From JAUSIF01 sp963711595 (GTDB taxonomy: Bacteria; Pseudomonadota; Alphaproteobacteria; Rhizobiales; Xanthobacteraceae), in NCBI GenBank assembly GCA_963711595.1, contig CAVQER010000005.1:496001-560000 (forward strand): DNA of 64,000 nt. The letters are read 5' to 3'. Both the position numbers and the translations under genes were made by a program. A model generated the notes under the pieces. That model saw only the letters and a program-made list of their open reading frames with translations. It was not told the origin of the DNA and ran no database searches. This document shows positions 16,806 to 25,362 of this stretch, one piece after another; within the stretch, counting starts at the first letter, position 1; each line of letters opens with the position of its first letter.

Positions 16806-18047
16806 CTACTGCCGCGCCACCGCCGCACAGGCCTTCAACCGCCGCAGCGCCGGCTCCACGCCCCCGCCCCATCTCGCAAATTCCTGTCGCGCGATCTGCT
16901 CCACGTTGCGCACCGAATAATCCTCCTTGAGCAAATGCTTCGTGGCGTCAAGCACGAGAATCGCCATCACGGCGGGCTGCTCCTTGCCGCGCGCGCTCCG
17001 CTTCAGATCGATATCGACGCCGTAAACACCTTTCACATTCATGACGGCTTTGGTGTCGCCGAGGAGCCGCTGATTGAACGCGATTGACCCCTCGCCGAAT
17101 TGATCGAACGGCCCGGTGTCGGCGGCGATCCCGTACGCGAGCCGCTCCTGCCCTTCCACATTCAGATAGTCCACGACCACGTCGCCAACTCCCGCCTGCC
17201 CCAGGCGTCCCGCGGGCAGCACGAAAAACGGTACGTGTTCCGCGTCGATGAACGCGGTCGACGTGCAACTGTCCTTCGCATTGGCTTGCGGGCTGCTCAA
17301 TGTCGTCGCCGAGATGAAATAGCCGGCGTGCGGCGATGCCGCCCCGTGGCGGCACGGATAGCCCTCGCTGTCCGCCGGAATGATCTCCCGGTTGAAGATC
17401 GCCGTCAGGTTCTGCGTCCGATCATGGAATCCGTAGTAGCGCTCGAGCGCTTTCTCGGCCGCGACTGCGCCGAGGTTGAACGCCCTGATTTTCCTCTCGC
17501 GGATGAGCGGCCAGATCTTCTTCCATTCTTCGGCGAGATCCGGACCCTTCGGGGTTTTCGCAATTTTGGCCAACCGGGTGGCGTCGAGAAAGAGACGAAA
17601 GCCCCCACTCGCGAGACTGTCGACCGCGCACACGCCGTGGAAGATGCGCCGGCCGTCGCGGCCGTCACCGATTGTGCACACCCCTTCGCCCAACGGATCG
17701 TCTGGGTGATACGAGCGGCCGCTGCCGTCGGCGTCGACGGTGAGGCGTGTGACACGCGCCAGAATATCCCTGGGCTCGGCCCCCGCTCCTCGCTGCCCGT
17801 CCACGAGAACCGGGAAGTCGCGGCGTCTCGTGTCCCGCGCCGTGGTCATGGTAGCCGGCGTCATCTGGCATTGTTCGGCAAACTGCTGGCCCAGCGCCGA
17901 GAAGCTCACGGTGGTTGCGGGAAAGCGCTTGGAAAACTGGGCAGCAATCGCGCTCAAGACTTTGGGCGGCGGAACGTCCTGAGCGTGCGCGCCGCCCGAC
18001 GCGAGCGCCAAGATACCGGCCAAGACACTACAAAGGACGAATCTCAA
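16806..18047 (-). CDS. Secreted protein resembling GH75 chitosanase
   Basis: 413-residue exported protein (signal peptide MRFVLCSVLAGILALASGGAHAQ). The middle and C-terminal half resemble glycoside hydrolase family 75: FIDAEHVPFFVLPAG, then VGDVVVDYLNVEGQERLAYGI, then AADTGPFDQFGEGSIAFNQRLLG, matching the family's pattern of an Asp in a GDTG-like turn followed by GEaSi. Identification is from motif resemblance only. It is the last gene of the cytochrome/PQQ dehydrogenase group, 9 bp after the cytochrome stop, so it may be co-expressed with sugar oxidation. If it does act on chitosan-like polymers it could supply amino sugars to the dehydrogenase; that is speculation. Confidence 0.5.
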   Translation of the reverse strand: MRFVLCSVLAGILALASGGAHAQDVPPPKVLSAIAAQFSKRFPATTVSFSALGQQFAEQCQMTPATMTTARDTRRRDFPVLVDGQRGAGAEPRDILARVTRLTVDADGSGRSYHPDDPLGEGVCTIGDGRDGRRIFHGVCAVDSLASGGFRLFLDATRLAKIAKTPKGPDLAEEWKKIWPLIRERKIRAFNLGAVAAEKALERYYGFHDRTQNLTAIFNREIIPADSEGYPCRHGAASPHAGYFISATTLSSPQANAKDSCTSTAFIDAEHVPFFVLPAGRLGQAGVGDVVVDYLNVEGQERLAYGIAADTGPFDQFGEGSIAFNQRLLGDTKAVMNVKGVYGVDIDLKRSARGKEQPAVMAILVLDATKHLLKEDYSVRNVEQIARQEFARWGGGVEPALRRLKACAAVARQ

Positions 18048-18056
18048 ATCACCGAC

Positions 18057-18626
18057 CTACCGCAAATGCGCAAAATAATGCGCGAGCGCAACGATATCGT
18101 CCTCGCTCACGCCATGCATGATCTCCGGCATCGCGGCACCCTGCCCGACACGTTTGCCCGATTTGTATTCCTGCATCGACTTCACGAGATAGTCCTCACG
18201 TTGCGCGGTTAGCCGCGGCATCTGCTCGCGTCCCGAATAGTCCGGGTTGTGGCACGCGCCGCAGCCGAGCGCTTCGGCCGTTGCCTTGCCGCGGTTAAAG
18301 CGCGTCACGTCACGGCCTGTCGCCGGCGGCCGCGGAGGCGGCAACTTCGACATCGCTTCCGAGAATGCACGCACGTCGTCGTCACTCATTCCCTTAGCGA
18401 ATTCGGTCATGGGGGAATCGCGGCGCACTTCCCCGCGGAAAAACACCAGCTGGTACATGAGGAACAAGAGCGGCTGCCCGCCGACGGAGGGTGTCTCGGG
18501 CATTTCCGACTGACCCCGGTTGCCATGGCATTCAAGGCAGCCGGAAAAGCGCTCGGCGAAAGTCTCGGCCCCGACAGGCAAGAGACTTGCGCACAGCGCG
18601 ACGACCGCGAACGTCAAACGCCGCAT
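18057..18626 (-). CDS. Dihaem cytochrome c, exported
   Basis: 189-residue periplasmic cytochrome with signal peptide MRRLTFAVVALCASLLPVGA and two haem sites, CLECH at residues 30-34 and CGACH at 122-126, each in a cytochrome c553-like domain (GQSEMPETPSVGGQP; LTAQREDYLVKSMQEYKSG). It lies 57 bp downstream of a PQQ sugar dehydrogenase and is its likely electron acceptor. The ATG at 18626 begins right at the signal peptide; a longer in-frame start is less likely. Confidence 0.88.
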   Translation of the reverse strand: MRRLTFAVVALCASLLPVGAETFAERFSGCLECHGNRGQSEMPETPSVGGQPLLFLMYQLVFFRGEVRRDSPMTEFAKGMSDDDVRAFSEAMSKLPPPRPPATGRDVTRFNRGKATAEALGCGACHNPDYSGREQMPRLTAQREDYLVKSMQEYKSGKRVGQGAAMPEIMHGVSEDDIVALAHYFAHLR

Positions 18627-18683
18627 ATGCTTGAGTTTCCGGGGATAAGCCGGGAGCGGCGCTTGCCGCCCCCGGCGCAAACG

Positions 18684-19913
18684 TCACTTGCCGCTGTACG
18701 TGATGCGATAGATCGCGCCGTTGTGGTCGTCGGAGACCAGTAGCGATCCGTCCTTCCGCACGAGCACGTCGACCGGCCGGGCGAGATAGCCGTTGTTCTC
18801 GACCCAACCCGTCAGGAACGGTTCGACCGAAGCGATGGTGCCATCGTCCTTGAGGAACGCAACCTGGATGTCCGCCGCGTACTTCTTCGTGCGGTTCCAG
18901 GGGCCGTGGCGCGCGATGAAGATCGCGTTCTGGTACTTCGCCGGGAACATGCTGCCCGTGTAGAAGCGCATGCCGAGCGCGCCCGCATGCGGTCCAAGCA
19001 GGTGGATCGGCGGGGTCGCGTCGTCACAGCTCTTGCCCCAGCCGAAGTCCGGATCGGCAAAGTCGCCCTGGTGGCAGAACGGATAGCCGAAGTGCTGACC
19101 CGCCTTCGTGATGCGGTTCAGCTCGTCGTTCGGCAAGTCTTCCGACAGCCAGTCGCGGCCGTTGTCGGTGAAATAGAGCTCATTCGTCTTCGGGTGGAAG
19201 TCGAAGCCGACCGTGTTGCGCACGCCCTTCGCGACGGACTCCACGCCGCTGCCGTCGAGGTTCATGCGAAGGATCTGCGCGTACGGCTCCTTGTCCTCGC
19301 AGATGTTGCAAGGCGCGCCGATCGGCACGTACAGCTTCCCGTCGGGCCCGATCTTGATGAACTTCCAGCCGTGCGGCACGTCGCCGGGCAGCTTGTCGTA
19401 GATCATCGTCGGCTTGGGCATGCTGTCGAGGCTCGCCTCGATGTTGTCGTAGCGGGTGATGTCCTTCGGCGTCGCGACGTAGAGCGCGCCTTTGTGGAAC
19501 TCGATGCCGTTCGGAAGCATCAGCTTCTCGGCAATCGTCTTTACCTCACGCTTGCCGTCCTTCTCCGTCACCGCATAGATCTTGCCGGCTACGAACAGCG
19601 AGCTCACGAACACGGTGCCCTTGTCGCCTTCGCGCATGCCGCGCGCGTCGAGGAGACCGCTCGCCCAAACCTCCGCCTTGAAGCCTTCCGGCAGCTTGAT
19701 CTGCGCAACTGGCAGCTTGTCGGCCGGTGTCGCGATTGGCAGCGCCGGCACGGGCGCCATTTTCATGGCGGCGTCGCTCTTCGGGCGGCCGACCGCCCAG
19801 AACGGCGGTTCCTCTTTTTTCTCTTGTGCTGCGACGGGCTCCACTAGGATGGCAGTCCCGACGAGCAAGCTCACGCACACTGCGCTGCGTGCGATCAATT
19901 TCAGTGCATTCAT
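18684..19913 (-). CDS. PQQ-dependent sugar (sorbosone-type) dehydrogenase, second copy
   Basis: 409-residue periplasmic quinoprotein, paralogue of the protein at 9873-11138. Signal peptide MNALKLIARSAVCVSLLVGTAILVEPVAAQ, preceded by AGGGAGGGG. Beta-propeller motifs: KGVRNTVGFDFHP, LYFTDNGRDWLSEDLPND, HFGYPFCHQGD and GSLLVSDDHNGAIYRITY. It has extra Cys residues (APCNICEDK; PFCHQGDF; KSCDD) that the other copy lacks, suggesting disulphides. It follows pqqE by 96 bp and precedes a dihaem cytochrome, forming a complete synthesis-plus-use unit. Substrate unknown. Confidence 0.88.
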   Translation of the reverse strand: MNALKLIARSAVCVSLLVGTAILVEPVAAQEKKEEPPFWAVGRPKSDAAMKMAPVPALPIATPADKLPVAQIKLPEGFKAEVWASGLLDARGMREGDKGTVFVSSLFVAGKIYAVTEKDGKREVKTIAEKLMLPNGIEFHKGALYVATPKDITRYDNIEASLDSMPKPTMIYDKLPGDVPHGWKFIKIGPDGKLYVPIGAPCNICEDKEPYAQILRMNLDGSGVESVAKGVRNTVGFDFHPKTNELYFTDNGRDWLSEDLPNDELNRITKAGQHFGYPFCHQGDFADPDFGWGKSCDDATPPIHLLGPHAGALGMRFYTGSMFPAKYQNAIFIARHGPWNRTKKYAADIQVAFLKDDGTIASVEPFLTGWVENNGYLARPVDVLVRKDGSLLVSDDHNGAIYRITYSGK

Positions 19914-20009
19914 GGTCCCCTCCCTAGGGCAGACACCTCTGCTCGCTGCCAGCGGCAGCGAGGGGCCGGGCGTCCTAGGAAACAAGACTTAGACTTAGTT
20001 TTGTCGAAA

Positions 20010-21149
20010 CTAGGGAGAGTGCGGCAGCGCGGCTTCGTCATTCGCTGATGCGCGGCGATCCGCTTTCTGCATACGCCGGTACACATACGGCTGTTCGGCT
20101 TGCTCCGCGGCAAGCTGCGCAACGAGGCCGTGATCGGGCGCGAGATGACACACGGGATCGGTCGCGCGCGGATCGCCTGTCAGCGCAAAGGCTTGGCAGC
20201 GGCAACCGCCGAAATCGATGTCCCGCCGAGCGCAGCTTTTGCATGGCTCGCGCATCCAGTCCGTGCCCCGGAACGCCTGGAATGCCGGAGATTCCGACCA
20301 GACCTCCGCAAGCGAATGGTCGCGCACCGACCAGAACTCGAGGCCGGGAATGGTCTCGGCCGCGTGGCACGGCAATACGCGCCCCGATGGCGTGACGTTG
20401 AGCGAGCGCCGGCCCCACCCGCCGACGCAGGGCTTCGGAAAGCGCGCGTGGTAATCCGGTGTGACCGCATCGATAACGATCGTCCCCGCCCGACTTTGCC
20501 GCAACGCTTCGACCACGGCGGCAGCCCGCGCGACCTGCTCGGCGGTCGGCATCAAGGCCGGCCGGTTCTTCAGCGCCCAGCCGTAATATTGCGCATGCGC
20601 GATTTCGATGCGGCTCGCTCCCATTTCCACTGCGAGGTCGGTCATCTCGCCTATTCGGTCGATGTTGGCGCGGTGGACCACCATGTTGATCGTGAGCGGC
20701 AGGCCCATCCGAACGGTTTCCGCCGCCAGATCGCGCTTGCGCGCGAAGGCACCTTCGTAGCCCGCGATGTGATCGGCTGACACCCGCTCGCTGTCCTGGA
20801 TCGAGATCTGCACGTGATCGAGACCGGCATCGGCGAGTTTTTGCAGCCTTGCCCCGTCGATCCCGACCGCCGACGTAATCAGGTTGGAATAGAGGCCGGC
20901 ATCGCGCGCCGCGGCTGTGATCTCGACAAGATCGCGCCGCGAGCCGGGTTCTCCACCCGACAGATGCACTTGCAACACGCCGAGCGCCGCCGCTTCCCGG
21001 AAAACGCGCGCCCATGTCGTGAGATCGAGTTCCGTGTCCCGCCCCTCCAGCGCCAGCGGATTCGAACAATAGGGACAGCCCAGCGGGCAGCGATGCGTGA
21101 GTTCGGCGAGCAGGCCGAGGGGCTTCGATAACTCGTTCACCATTGCCAT
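20010..21149 (-). CDS. pqqE: PqqE, radical SAM PQQ synthase
   Basis: 379-residue radical SAM/SPASM enzyme that, with PqqD as chaperone, forms the Glu-Tyr carbon-carbon bond in PqqA, the first step of pyrroloquinoline quinone synthesis. The [4Fe-4S] CxxxCxxC motif is Cys21-Cys25-Cys28 (CPLGCPYC), followed by the LSGGEPGSRRDL SAM-binding region. The SPASM domain near the C-terminus has the expected Cys set (CVGGWGRRSL; LPCHAAE; CKSCARRDIDFGGCRCQAF; VCHL). Its ATG directly follows the pqqD stop. A second ATG two codons in is also possible. Confidence 0.97.
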   Translation of the reverse strand: MAMVNELSKPLGLLAELTHRCPLGCPYCSNPLALEGRDTELDLTTWARVFREAAALGVLQVHLSGGEPGSRRDLVEITAAARDAGLYSNLITSAVGIDGARLQKLADAGLDHVQISIQDSERVSADHIAGYEGAFARKRDLAAETVRMGLPLTINMVVHRANIDRIGEMTDLAVEMGASRIEIAHAQYYGWALKNRPALMPTAEQVARAAAVVEALRQSRAGTIVIDAVTPDYHARFPKPCVGGWGRRSLNVTPSGRVLPCHAAETIPGLEFWSVRDHSLAEVWSESPAFQAFRGTDWMREPCKSCARRDIDFGGCRCQAFALTGDPRATDPVCHLAPDHGLVAQLAAEQAEQPYVYRRMQKADRRASANDEAALPHSP

Positions 21150-21150
21150 C

Positions 21151-21438
21151 TCAAAACTCGAGCAGCCGCTTTTCGGCCAGTCCCTTCAACATCGCACGGA
21201 CGTCGGCCTCGATCCGCTCGCGCGGCGTACTGAATTCCGCGGCGAGTTGGTCGAGGATCGACGCGAGCGTCGCCTTGCCGTCACAGCGTTTCAGCACCTC
21301 GGCCGCGACGGTGTCGGCATTGAAGATGCGCTCAGGCGCGAGCAAGGTCCACTGCCCTCGCGCTGCGTCGCGCACGAGACGCACCCCTCGCCTCAGGCGG
21401 GGCTTTGCATCCAGCTCCATGGTCGTGGCTTCCGCCAT
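21151..21438 (-). CDS. pqqD: PqqD, PqqA-binding chaperone
   Basis: 95-residue peptide chaperone that presents PqqA to PqqE. Typical motifs: PRLRRGVRLVRDAARGQWTL and the helix-turn-helix-like half DGKATLASILDQLAAEFSTP. Length is normal. Its start abuts the pqqC stop and its stop is one base from the pqqE start, so the operon is tightly packed. Not fused to pqqC or pqqE, as it is in some species. Confidence 0.95.
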   Translation of the reverse strand: MAEATTMELDAKPRLRRGVRLVRDAARGQWTLLAPERIFNADTVAAEVLKRCDGKATLASILDQLAAEFSTPRERIEADVRAMLKGLAEKRLLEF

Positions 21439-22167
21439 TCAACGCTCCGGAACGAACGCACCCGGCGGAACATGCCTGGGCTCCACATAGGCGTAATGCA
21501 AGGCGTCGAGCATCGACCACAGCACGTCGCATTTGAATTCGAGCGCGGCCAGCACTGCCGCCTGCCGGTCGGGGCTCGTGGCATGGCGCTTCACGTAATT
21601 CAGCGCGAAGTCGGCGTCGCGCGCGGCCGCCGGCGGGCGGGCGCTGAAATAGGCGAGCGCCTCGGGCGAGACGAAATCGTAGTTCGCAAGCATGCCCTTC
21701 ACGCGTTCACCGATGATCGCGGGCGAAAACATTTCCGTGAGCGACGAGGCGATCGCCTCGAGCAGCGATTTCTCCCGTACGAAGCGGACATAGGCATCGA
21801 CCGCGAACCGCGTTCCCGGAAGGATTCCGCGGGTGGACACGACATAGTCGCGTTCGAGACCAAGGTGATCGGTGAGGGCCAGCCAGCGCGCGATGCCGCC
21901 CTCCCCCTCGCGCTCCCCGTCGTGATCCACGAGCCGCTGACGCCACTCCCGGCGCAGCGCAGGATCTTCGCTGCGTGCGATCAGTGTCGCGTCCTTTACC
22001 GGGATTTTCGCCTGATAATAGTATCGGTTGAGCGCCCACGCCTGCACCTCGCCCTTGCTGCAGCCGCCGCCGTGCAGGCGCTGATGGAACGGGTGCAGCC
22101 GATGATAGCGGCGCGCGCCGATCTCGCGCAGGCTCGTTTCTAGCTCCTCGGGCGTGCGCAGCTTCAT
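21439..22167 (-). CDS. pqqC: PqqC, final-step PQQ oxidase
   Basis: 242-residue cofactorless oxidase that performs the last ring closure and eight-electron oxidation of AHQQ to PQQ. All-helical haem-oxygenase-like fold; conserved stretches YHRLHPFHQRLHGG, QAWALNRYYYQAKIP, FSPAIIGERVKGML and CDVLWSMLDALHYAYV match the family across its length. Its ATG overlaps the pqqB stop by 4 bp, suggesting translational coupling. Confidence 0.97.
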   Translation of the reverse strand: MKLRTPEELETSLREIGARRYHRLHPFHQRLHGGGCSKGEVQAWALNRYYYQAKIPVKDATLIARSEDPALRREWRQRLVDHDGEREGEGGIARWLALTDHLGLERDYVVSTRGILPGTRFAVDAYVRFVREKSLLEAIASSLTEMFSPAIIGERVKGMLANYDFVSPEALAYFSARPPAAARDADFALNYVKRHATSPDRQAAVLAALEFKCDVLWSMLDALHYAYVEPRHVPPGAFVPER

Positions 22168-23063
22168 AGCTGCAGCTCCATTCCGTCGTGGGCGACCTGC
22201 CAGCCTGCGGCCTCCACATGCCGCCGTTCCGGCGAGTCCTCGATCAGGATCGGGTTGGTGTTGTTGATGTGGATGTAGACCCGCCGGCTCGATAGGGCCG
22301 CGAGCGCGGCAAGCGAGCCGTCGGCGCCGTTCACGGGAATATGACCCATGCGGCGGCCGGTCTTCGTGCCGGTGCCGCTCCGGATCATCTCGTCATCGGT
22401 GAACACGGTGCCATCGAACAGCAGAAGATCCGCGCCCGCGAGCCGCGCCGCGAGCGGAGCCCCGACCGTCGCGGCGCCTGGGACGATCGCAAGCCGCGCG
22501 CCCTGCGCACGGACTTCGATCCCCACGTTGACGCCAGCGCCTGTCGCCGCTTCCGGCCGATCCTCGAGGTAGAGCGGCGGTTTTCCGGGCACGGCGAACA
22601 TCTCCGCTTCCAGCCCGCCCGGTAGCTGGAAACTCTTTTCCAGCGCGATCGGCTTCCGCTGCACCAGTTCCTCGGCGAGCGCATGAAACATCGGGTTTGC
22701 CTCGACCGCCTGCAACGTCTCCGCCGTCGCGTAGAGAGAAAACGGCTGCCGCTCACGCAGGCTCAGCAGGCCCGCCGTCTGGTCGATCTCGGCGCCGGTG
22801 AGCACCACGGCCTCGATCGGGCTCGCGCGCAGTTCGCGCGGATGCAACGCGGTTTGCGCCGCGAGCTGGCTGCGCAGATCCGGCGATGCGTTGATCAGGA
22901 CCCACGAGCGGCCGTCGCCCGAAACGGCAAGACCCATTTGGGTGCGCGCCCGAACGCGTCCGTTACCGGCGCGCGCGAGCGCACAGATCGAGCAATTGCA
23001 ATTCCATTGAGGAACGCCGCCGCCGGCCGCGGATCCCAAGACGATCGCGGTCAGGCGGGGCAT
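22164..23063 (-). CDS. pqqB: PqqB, metallo-hydrolase-fold PQQ biosynthesis protein
   Basis: 299-residue metallo-beta-lactamase-fold protein, reported to act on the crosslinked Tyr/Glu intermediate. Recognised by the N-terminal IVLGSAAGGGVPQWNCNC, the INASPDLRSQL block, TGAEIDQTAGLL (in place of the usual HxHxDH) and the late MGHIPVNGADGS. Overlaps pqqC by 4 bp. Full length. Confidence 0.96.
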   Translation of the reverse strand: MPRLTAIVLGSAAGGGVPQWNCNCSICALARAGNGRVRARTQMGLAVSGDGRSWVLINASPDLRSQLAAQTALHPRELRASPIEAVVLTGAEIDQTAGLLSLRERQPFSLYATAETLQAVEANPMFHALAEELVQRKPIALEKSFQLPGGLEAEMFAVPGKPPLYLEDRPEAATGAGVNVGIEVRAQGARLAIVPGAATVGAPLAARLAGADLLLFDGTVFTDDEMIRSGTGTKTGRRMGHIPVNGADGSLAALAALSSRRVYIHINNTNPILIEDSPERRHVEAAGWQVAHDGMELQL

Positions 23064-23087
23064 CGATAGTCGAAGAAGATCGGGACG

Positions 23088-23165
23088 TCAGCCCTCGGCT
23101 GGCTCGTAGCCGGTGACTTCCATTCCGATCGGGATCTCGACGAGGATCGGGGTGGTCCAGGGCAT
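23088..23165 (-). CDS. pqqA: PqqA, precursor peptide of PQQ
   Basis: 25-residue ribosomal peptide whose Glu and Tyr become the PQQ skeleton. The reading frame on the minus strand gives MPWTTPILVEIPIGMEVTGY and then EPAEG. The conserved E-x-x-x-Y is Glu16 and Tyr20, as in characterised precursors. A ribosome-binding site GGGAGGA lies just upstream of the ATG. First gene of pqqABCDE, 24 bp before pqqB. Confidence 0.97.
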   Translation of the reverse strand: MPWTTPILVEIPIGMEVTGYEPAEG

Positions 23166-23319
23166 TCGATTCCTCCCTTACGGCGCCGCATCGAGGGCGC
23201 GAACACGGAACGGCATAAATCCTAGGCTCATTTTCTGAACGGGTCCACTGTTCCGCCGCGTGGCCCCGATCCCGCCAGGCTCGGCTCAAACCGCGTCAAT
23301 TTCGAGACGGCAAAGAACC

Positions 23320-23622
23320 TCAGAGCCACTGCCAGTCGCAAACCCGGTACCCTCGGTACCACCAGCAGTCCCAATAACGGCGGCGCCAATGACGGTGACG
23401 GTGACGCCGTCTGTGCCGATGGCGCCTGCGGTGGCGTCTGCGGTGGCGCCTACGGCTGTGCACTTCGTGGAGGAATTCGTCGGTCGCGTCTGGCGGCAGC
23501 GTCTTTCCCACCGCAAGCGGTGCTGCCTCGATCGCATGTGGCAAGACGCTCATGCCAACGGCGAGGACAGCGGTGCCCGCCAAAGCCTTCTTTATCAACT
23601 CACGGCGATTCATCGCGGTCAT
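23320..23622 (-). CDS. Small secreted His/Arg-rich protein, copy 1
   Basis: 100-residue protein of unknown function. A Tat-like leader (NRRELIKKALAGTAVLAVG) is followed by a conserved PDATDEFLHEVH segment, an extreme His/Arg tract at about residues 56-82, and a C-terminus CWWYRGYRVCDWQWL with two Cys and several Trp. GGGAG precedes the ATG. It is paralogous to the protein at 23830-24123. The poly-His/Arg tract suggests metal or polyanion binding. It lies 155 bp upstream of pqqA on the same strand; a link to PQQ is possible but unshown. Confidence 0.7.
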   Translation of the reverse strand: MTAMNRRELIKKALAGTAVLAVGMSVLPHAIEAAPLAVGKTLPPDATDEFLHEVHSRRRHRRRHRRRHRHRRRHRHRHWRRRYWDCWWYRGYRVCDWQWL

Positions 23623-23829
23623 GGATCACTCCCTGACAGAACCGGCCTTGCGGGCAATGGACAATTGCCGATGCGTCCCTGCCAGCTCAAACACTTGATG
23701 CCATGAATGCGTTCCCGCCGGCGTCGCAGATCTCGAGAAGCCAGCTGATGTTCCGCGCAGACCACGTCGATTTCGACGGCTTCCGATTTCGCGGAAGCCG
23801 CCCGTTCACGCTTCAGTCAACGCGAATGC

Positions 23830-24123
23830 TCAGTACCATCGCCAGTCACATACGCGGACCCCTCGCCGCCACCAGCACGCCCAACGGCGACGTCGACGCC
23901 AATGGCGCCTGTTCCACCGGCGGCCACGACGCCACCGTCGGCGATAGTGACCACGCCAGTAAACATCGCTGAGGAATTCGGATGTTGCGTCTGGCGGCAG
24001 GGTTTTCCCAATGGAGAGCGGCGCCGCCTTGATTGAGTGCGGCATCACGGTCACGCCGACAGCGACAACCGCGGCACCAGCCAGTGCCTTCTGAATCAAC
24101 TCGCGGCGATTCATGATGGCCAT
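23830..24123 (-). CDS. Small secreted Arg/Trp-rich protein, copy 2
   Basis: 97-residue paralogue of the preceding protein: leader MNRRELIQKALAGAAVVAVG, shared KTLPPDATSEFL, then an Arg/Trp-rich tract (where copy 1 is His/Arg-rich) and the C-terminus CWWRRGVRVCDWRWY. AGGAGG lies 5 bases before the ATG at 24123; a longer frame upstream has no leader-like start. The paralogues share both ends and differ most in the middle, as expected if composition rather than sequence matters there. Function unknown. Confidence 0.7.
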   Translation of the reverse strand: MAIMNRRELIQKALAGAAVVAVGVTVMPHSIKAAPLSIGKTLPPDATSEFLSDVYWRGHYRRRWRRGRRWNRRHWRRRRRWACWWRRGVRVCDWRWY

Positions 24124-24293
24124 GGGTCCTCCTTGCAAAGCTGACTTTGCGCCCGCAGCCATATTGCAATGCCGCATCCAGGAACACGGCATCAGGCGAA
24201 GCCTGCGGAGGACGCGGGGTGATTGCCGATGCGTCGCGGCAAGGCACGCAGACGCAAGCCGGCGTTTGGCTAGACGCCGAAGCTGCGGCGACT

Positions 24294-24809
24294 TCAAATT
24301 ATTTCAACATCAAGCGGCATCTTCGCCGTCTCCCGCAATGTGCAGGCGACCGGGGAATGCTCGTCACCCCATTGCGCGATCTCTCGCAATTGATCGGCAT
24401 CCGCGCCTTTCGCGCTAATCCTTACGCGAGTTCGCAAACCTGTCAGCGCGGCCGAGATGCTGTCGTCGACGCCGAGGAACCCACGATAGTCGGATTCGCT
24501 TTCCACGGTCACCTCCAGGGTGTCGAGGGCGACGCCGAGTCTCGCGGCGCGCATCGCAATTGTGGAGGCCGTGCACGACGCGAGCCCGGCGCGCATCAGC
24601 CAACTGGGCGCCGGGCCGCTCGCCGCACCGCCGACAAGCGATGGCATGTCCGTCTCGACCAACTCCCCGCGCGGACCGATGACGCGAAGCTTCAGGCCGT
24701 CCTGGAGCGTCGCTGTCGCCGGTGCATTTTTCGAGCGCCCTTTGTCGGGGTCGTCGGTGATGGTCTTGATGTACTTTTCCTGGGCGTCGCGAATTTCCTG
24801 AATGGCCAT
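24294..24809 (-). CDS. OsmC family peroxidase-like protein
   Basis: 171-residue OsmC-fold protein. The two redox Cys of the family are visible: Cys79 in AGLASCTAST and Cys156 in HSPVACTL, so it is probably a thiol-dependent peroxidase for organic hydroperoxides. Length is slightly above that of E. coli OsmC, with a longer N-terminal helix. It lies 16 bp from the membrane protein gene upstream and may be co-transcribed. Confidence 0.88.
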   Translation of the reverse strand: MAIQEIRDAQEKYIKTITDDPDKGRSKNAPATATLQDGLKLRVIGPRGELVETDMPSLVGGAASGPAPSWLMRAGLASCTASTIAMRAARLGVALDTLEVTVESESDYRGFLGVDDSISAALTGLRTRVRISAKGADADQLREIAQWGDEHSPVACTLRETAKMPLDVEII

Positions 24810-24825
24810 GGCGGGCTCTCGTTGT

Positions 24826-25332
24826 TCACGGCGGAAGATTATCACGCTTCTCGCTTTGCAGACCGCTCAGCCCGAACCAGACCAATACAGCAACCACGCC
24901 CCACAACAGCAGCGCCGCCGCTCCGAAGAAGATGCGGCCGATCCATTCGGTGCCGGGCACTTGGCCGAAGAAGGGAACGGTGAAGCTGAACTGGCGCGGA
25001 CCGGGCCCGAAGGCGGCGAAGCTCGCGATCGTCGCCAGTGCCACCACCGCCGCAACCGCTACCAGAAAATTCAGCACGCGAAACAGGATCGGCACCCGCT
25101 GCTGAACCCTGCTTCCGATTCCGGTCCCGGAAAATCCGGCGAGCGCAAACACGCCGCCGATGCCGGCGAAGACGATGCCCGCGCAGACGACGATCCAGGA
25201 CGTGACGCCCGGCCCAAGCTTTTGCTCGACGGGCAATACGCTGGTTTGGGTCAGGATGATCGCCGTGCCGATGGCAATGCCGAGCAACCCGATCCCAACG
25301 AATACTAGCGGCGGCCCGGTTTTCTCTTCCAT
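24826..25332 (-). CDS. Four-helix membrane protein of unknown function
   Basis: 168-residue inner-membrane protein with four predicted transmembrane helices (LVFVGIGLLGIAIGTAIIL; WIVVCAGIVFAGIGGVFALAG; LNFLVAVAAVVALATIASFAA; FFGAAALLLWGVVAVLVWFG). No motif I recognise. Two ATG codons, at 25338 and 25332, are possible. Probably in one unit with the OsmC gene. Confidence 0.65.
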   Translation of the reverse strand: MEEKTGPPLVFVGIGLLGIAIGTAIILTQTSVLPVEQKLGPGVTSWIVVCAGIVFAGIGGVFALAGFSGTGIGSRVQQRVPILFRVLNFLVAVAAVVALATIASFAAFGPGPRQFSFTVPFFGQVPGTEWIGRIFFGAAALLLWGVVAVLVWFGLSGLQSEKRDNLPP

Positions 25333-25362
25333 TGGCAACTCAACGCTGACGCACCGCGAGTC

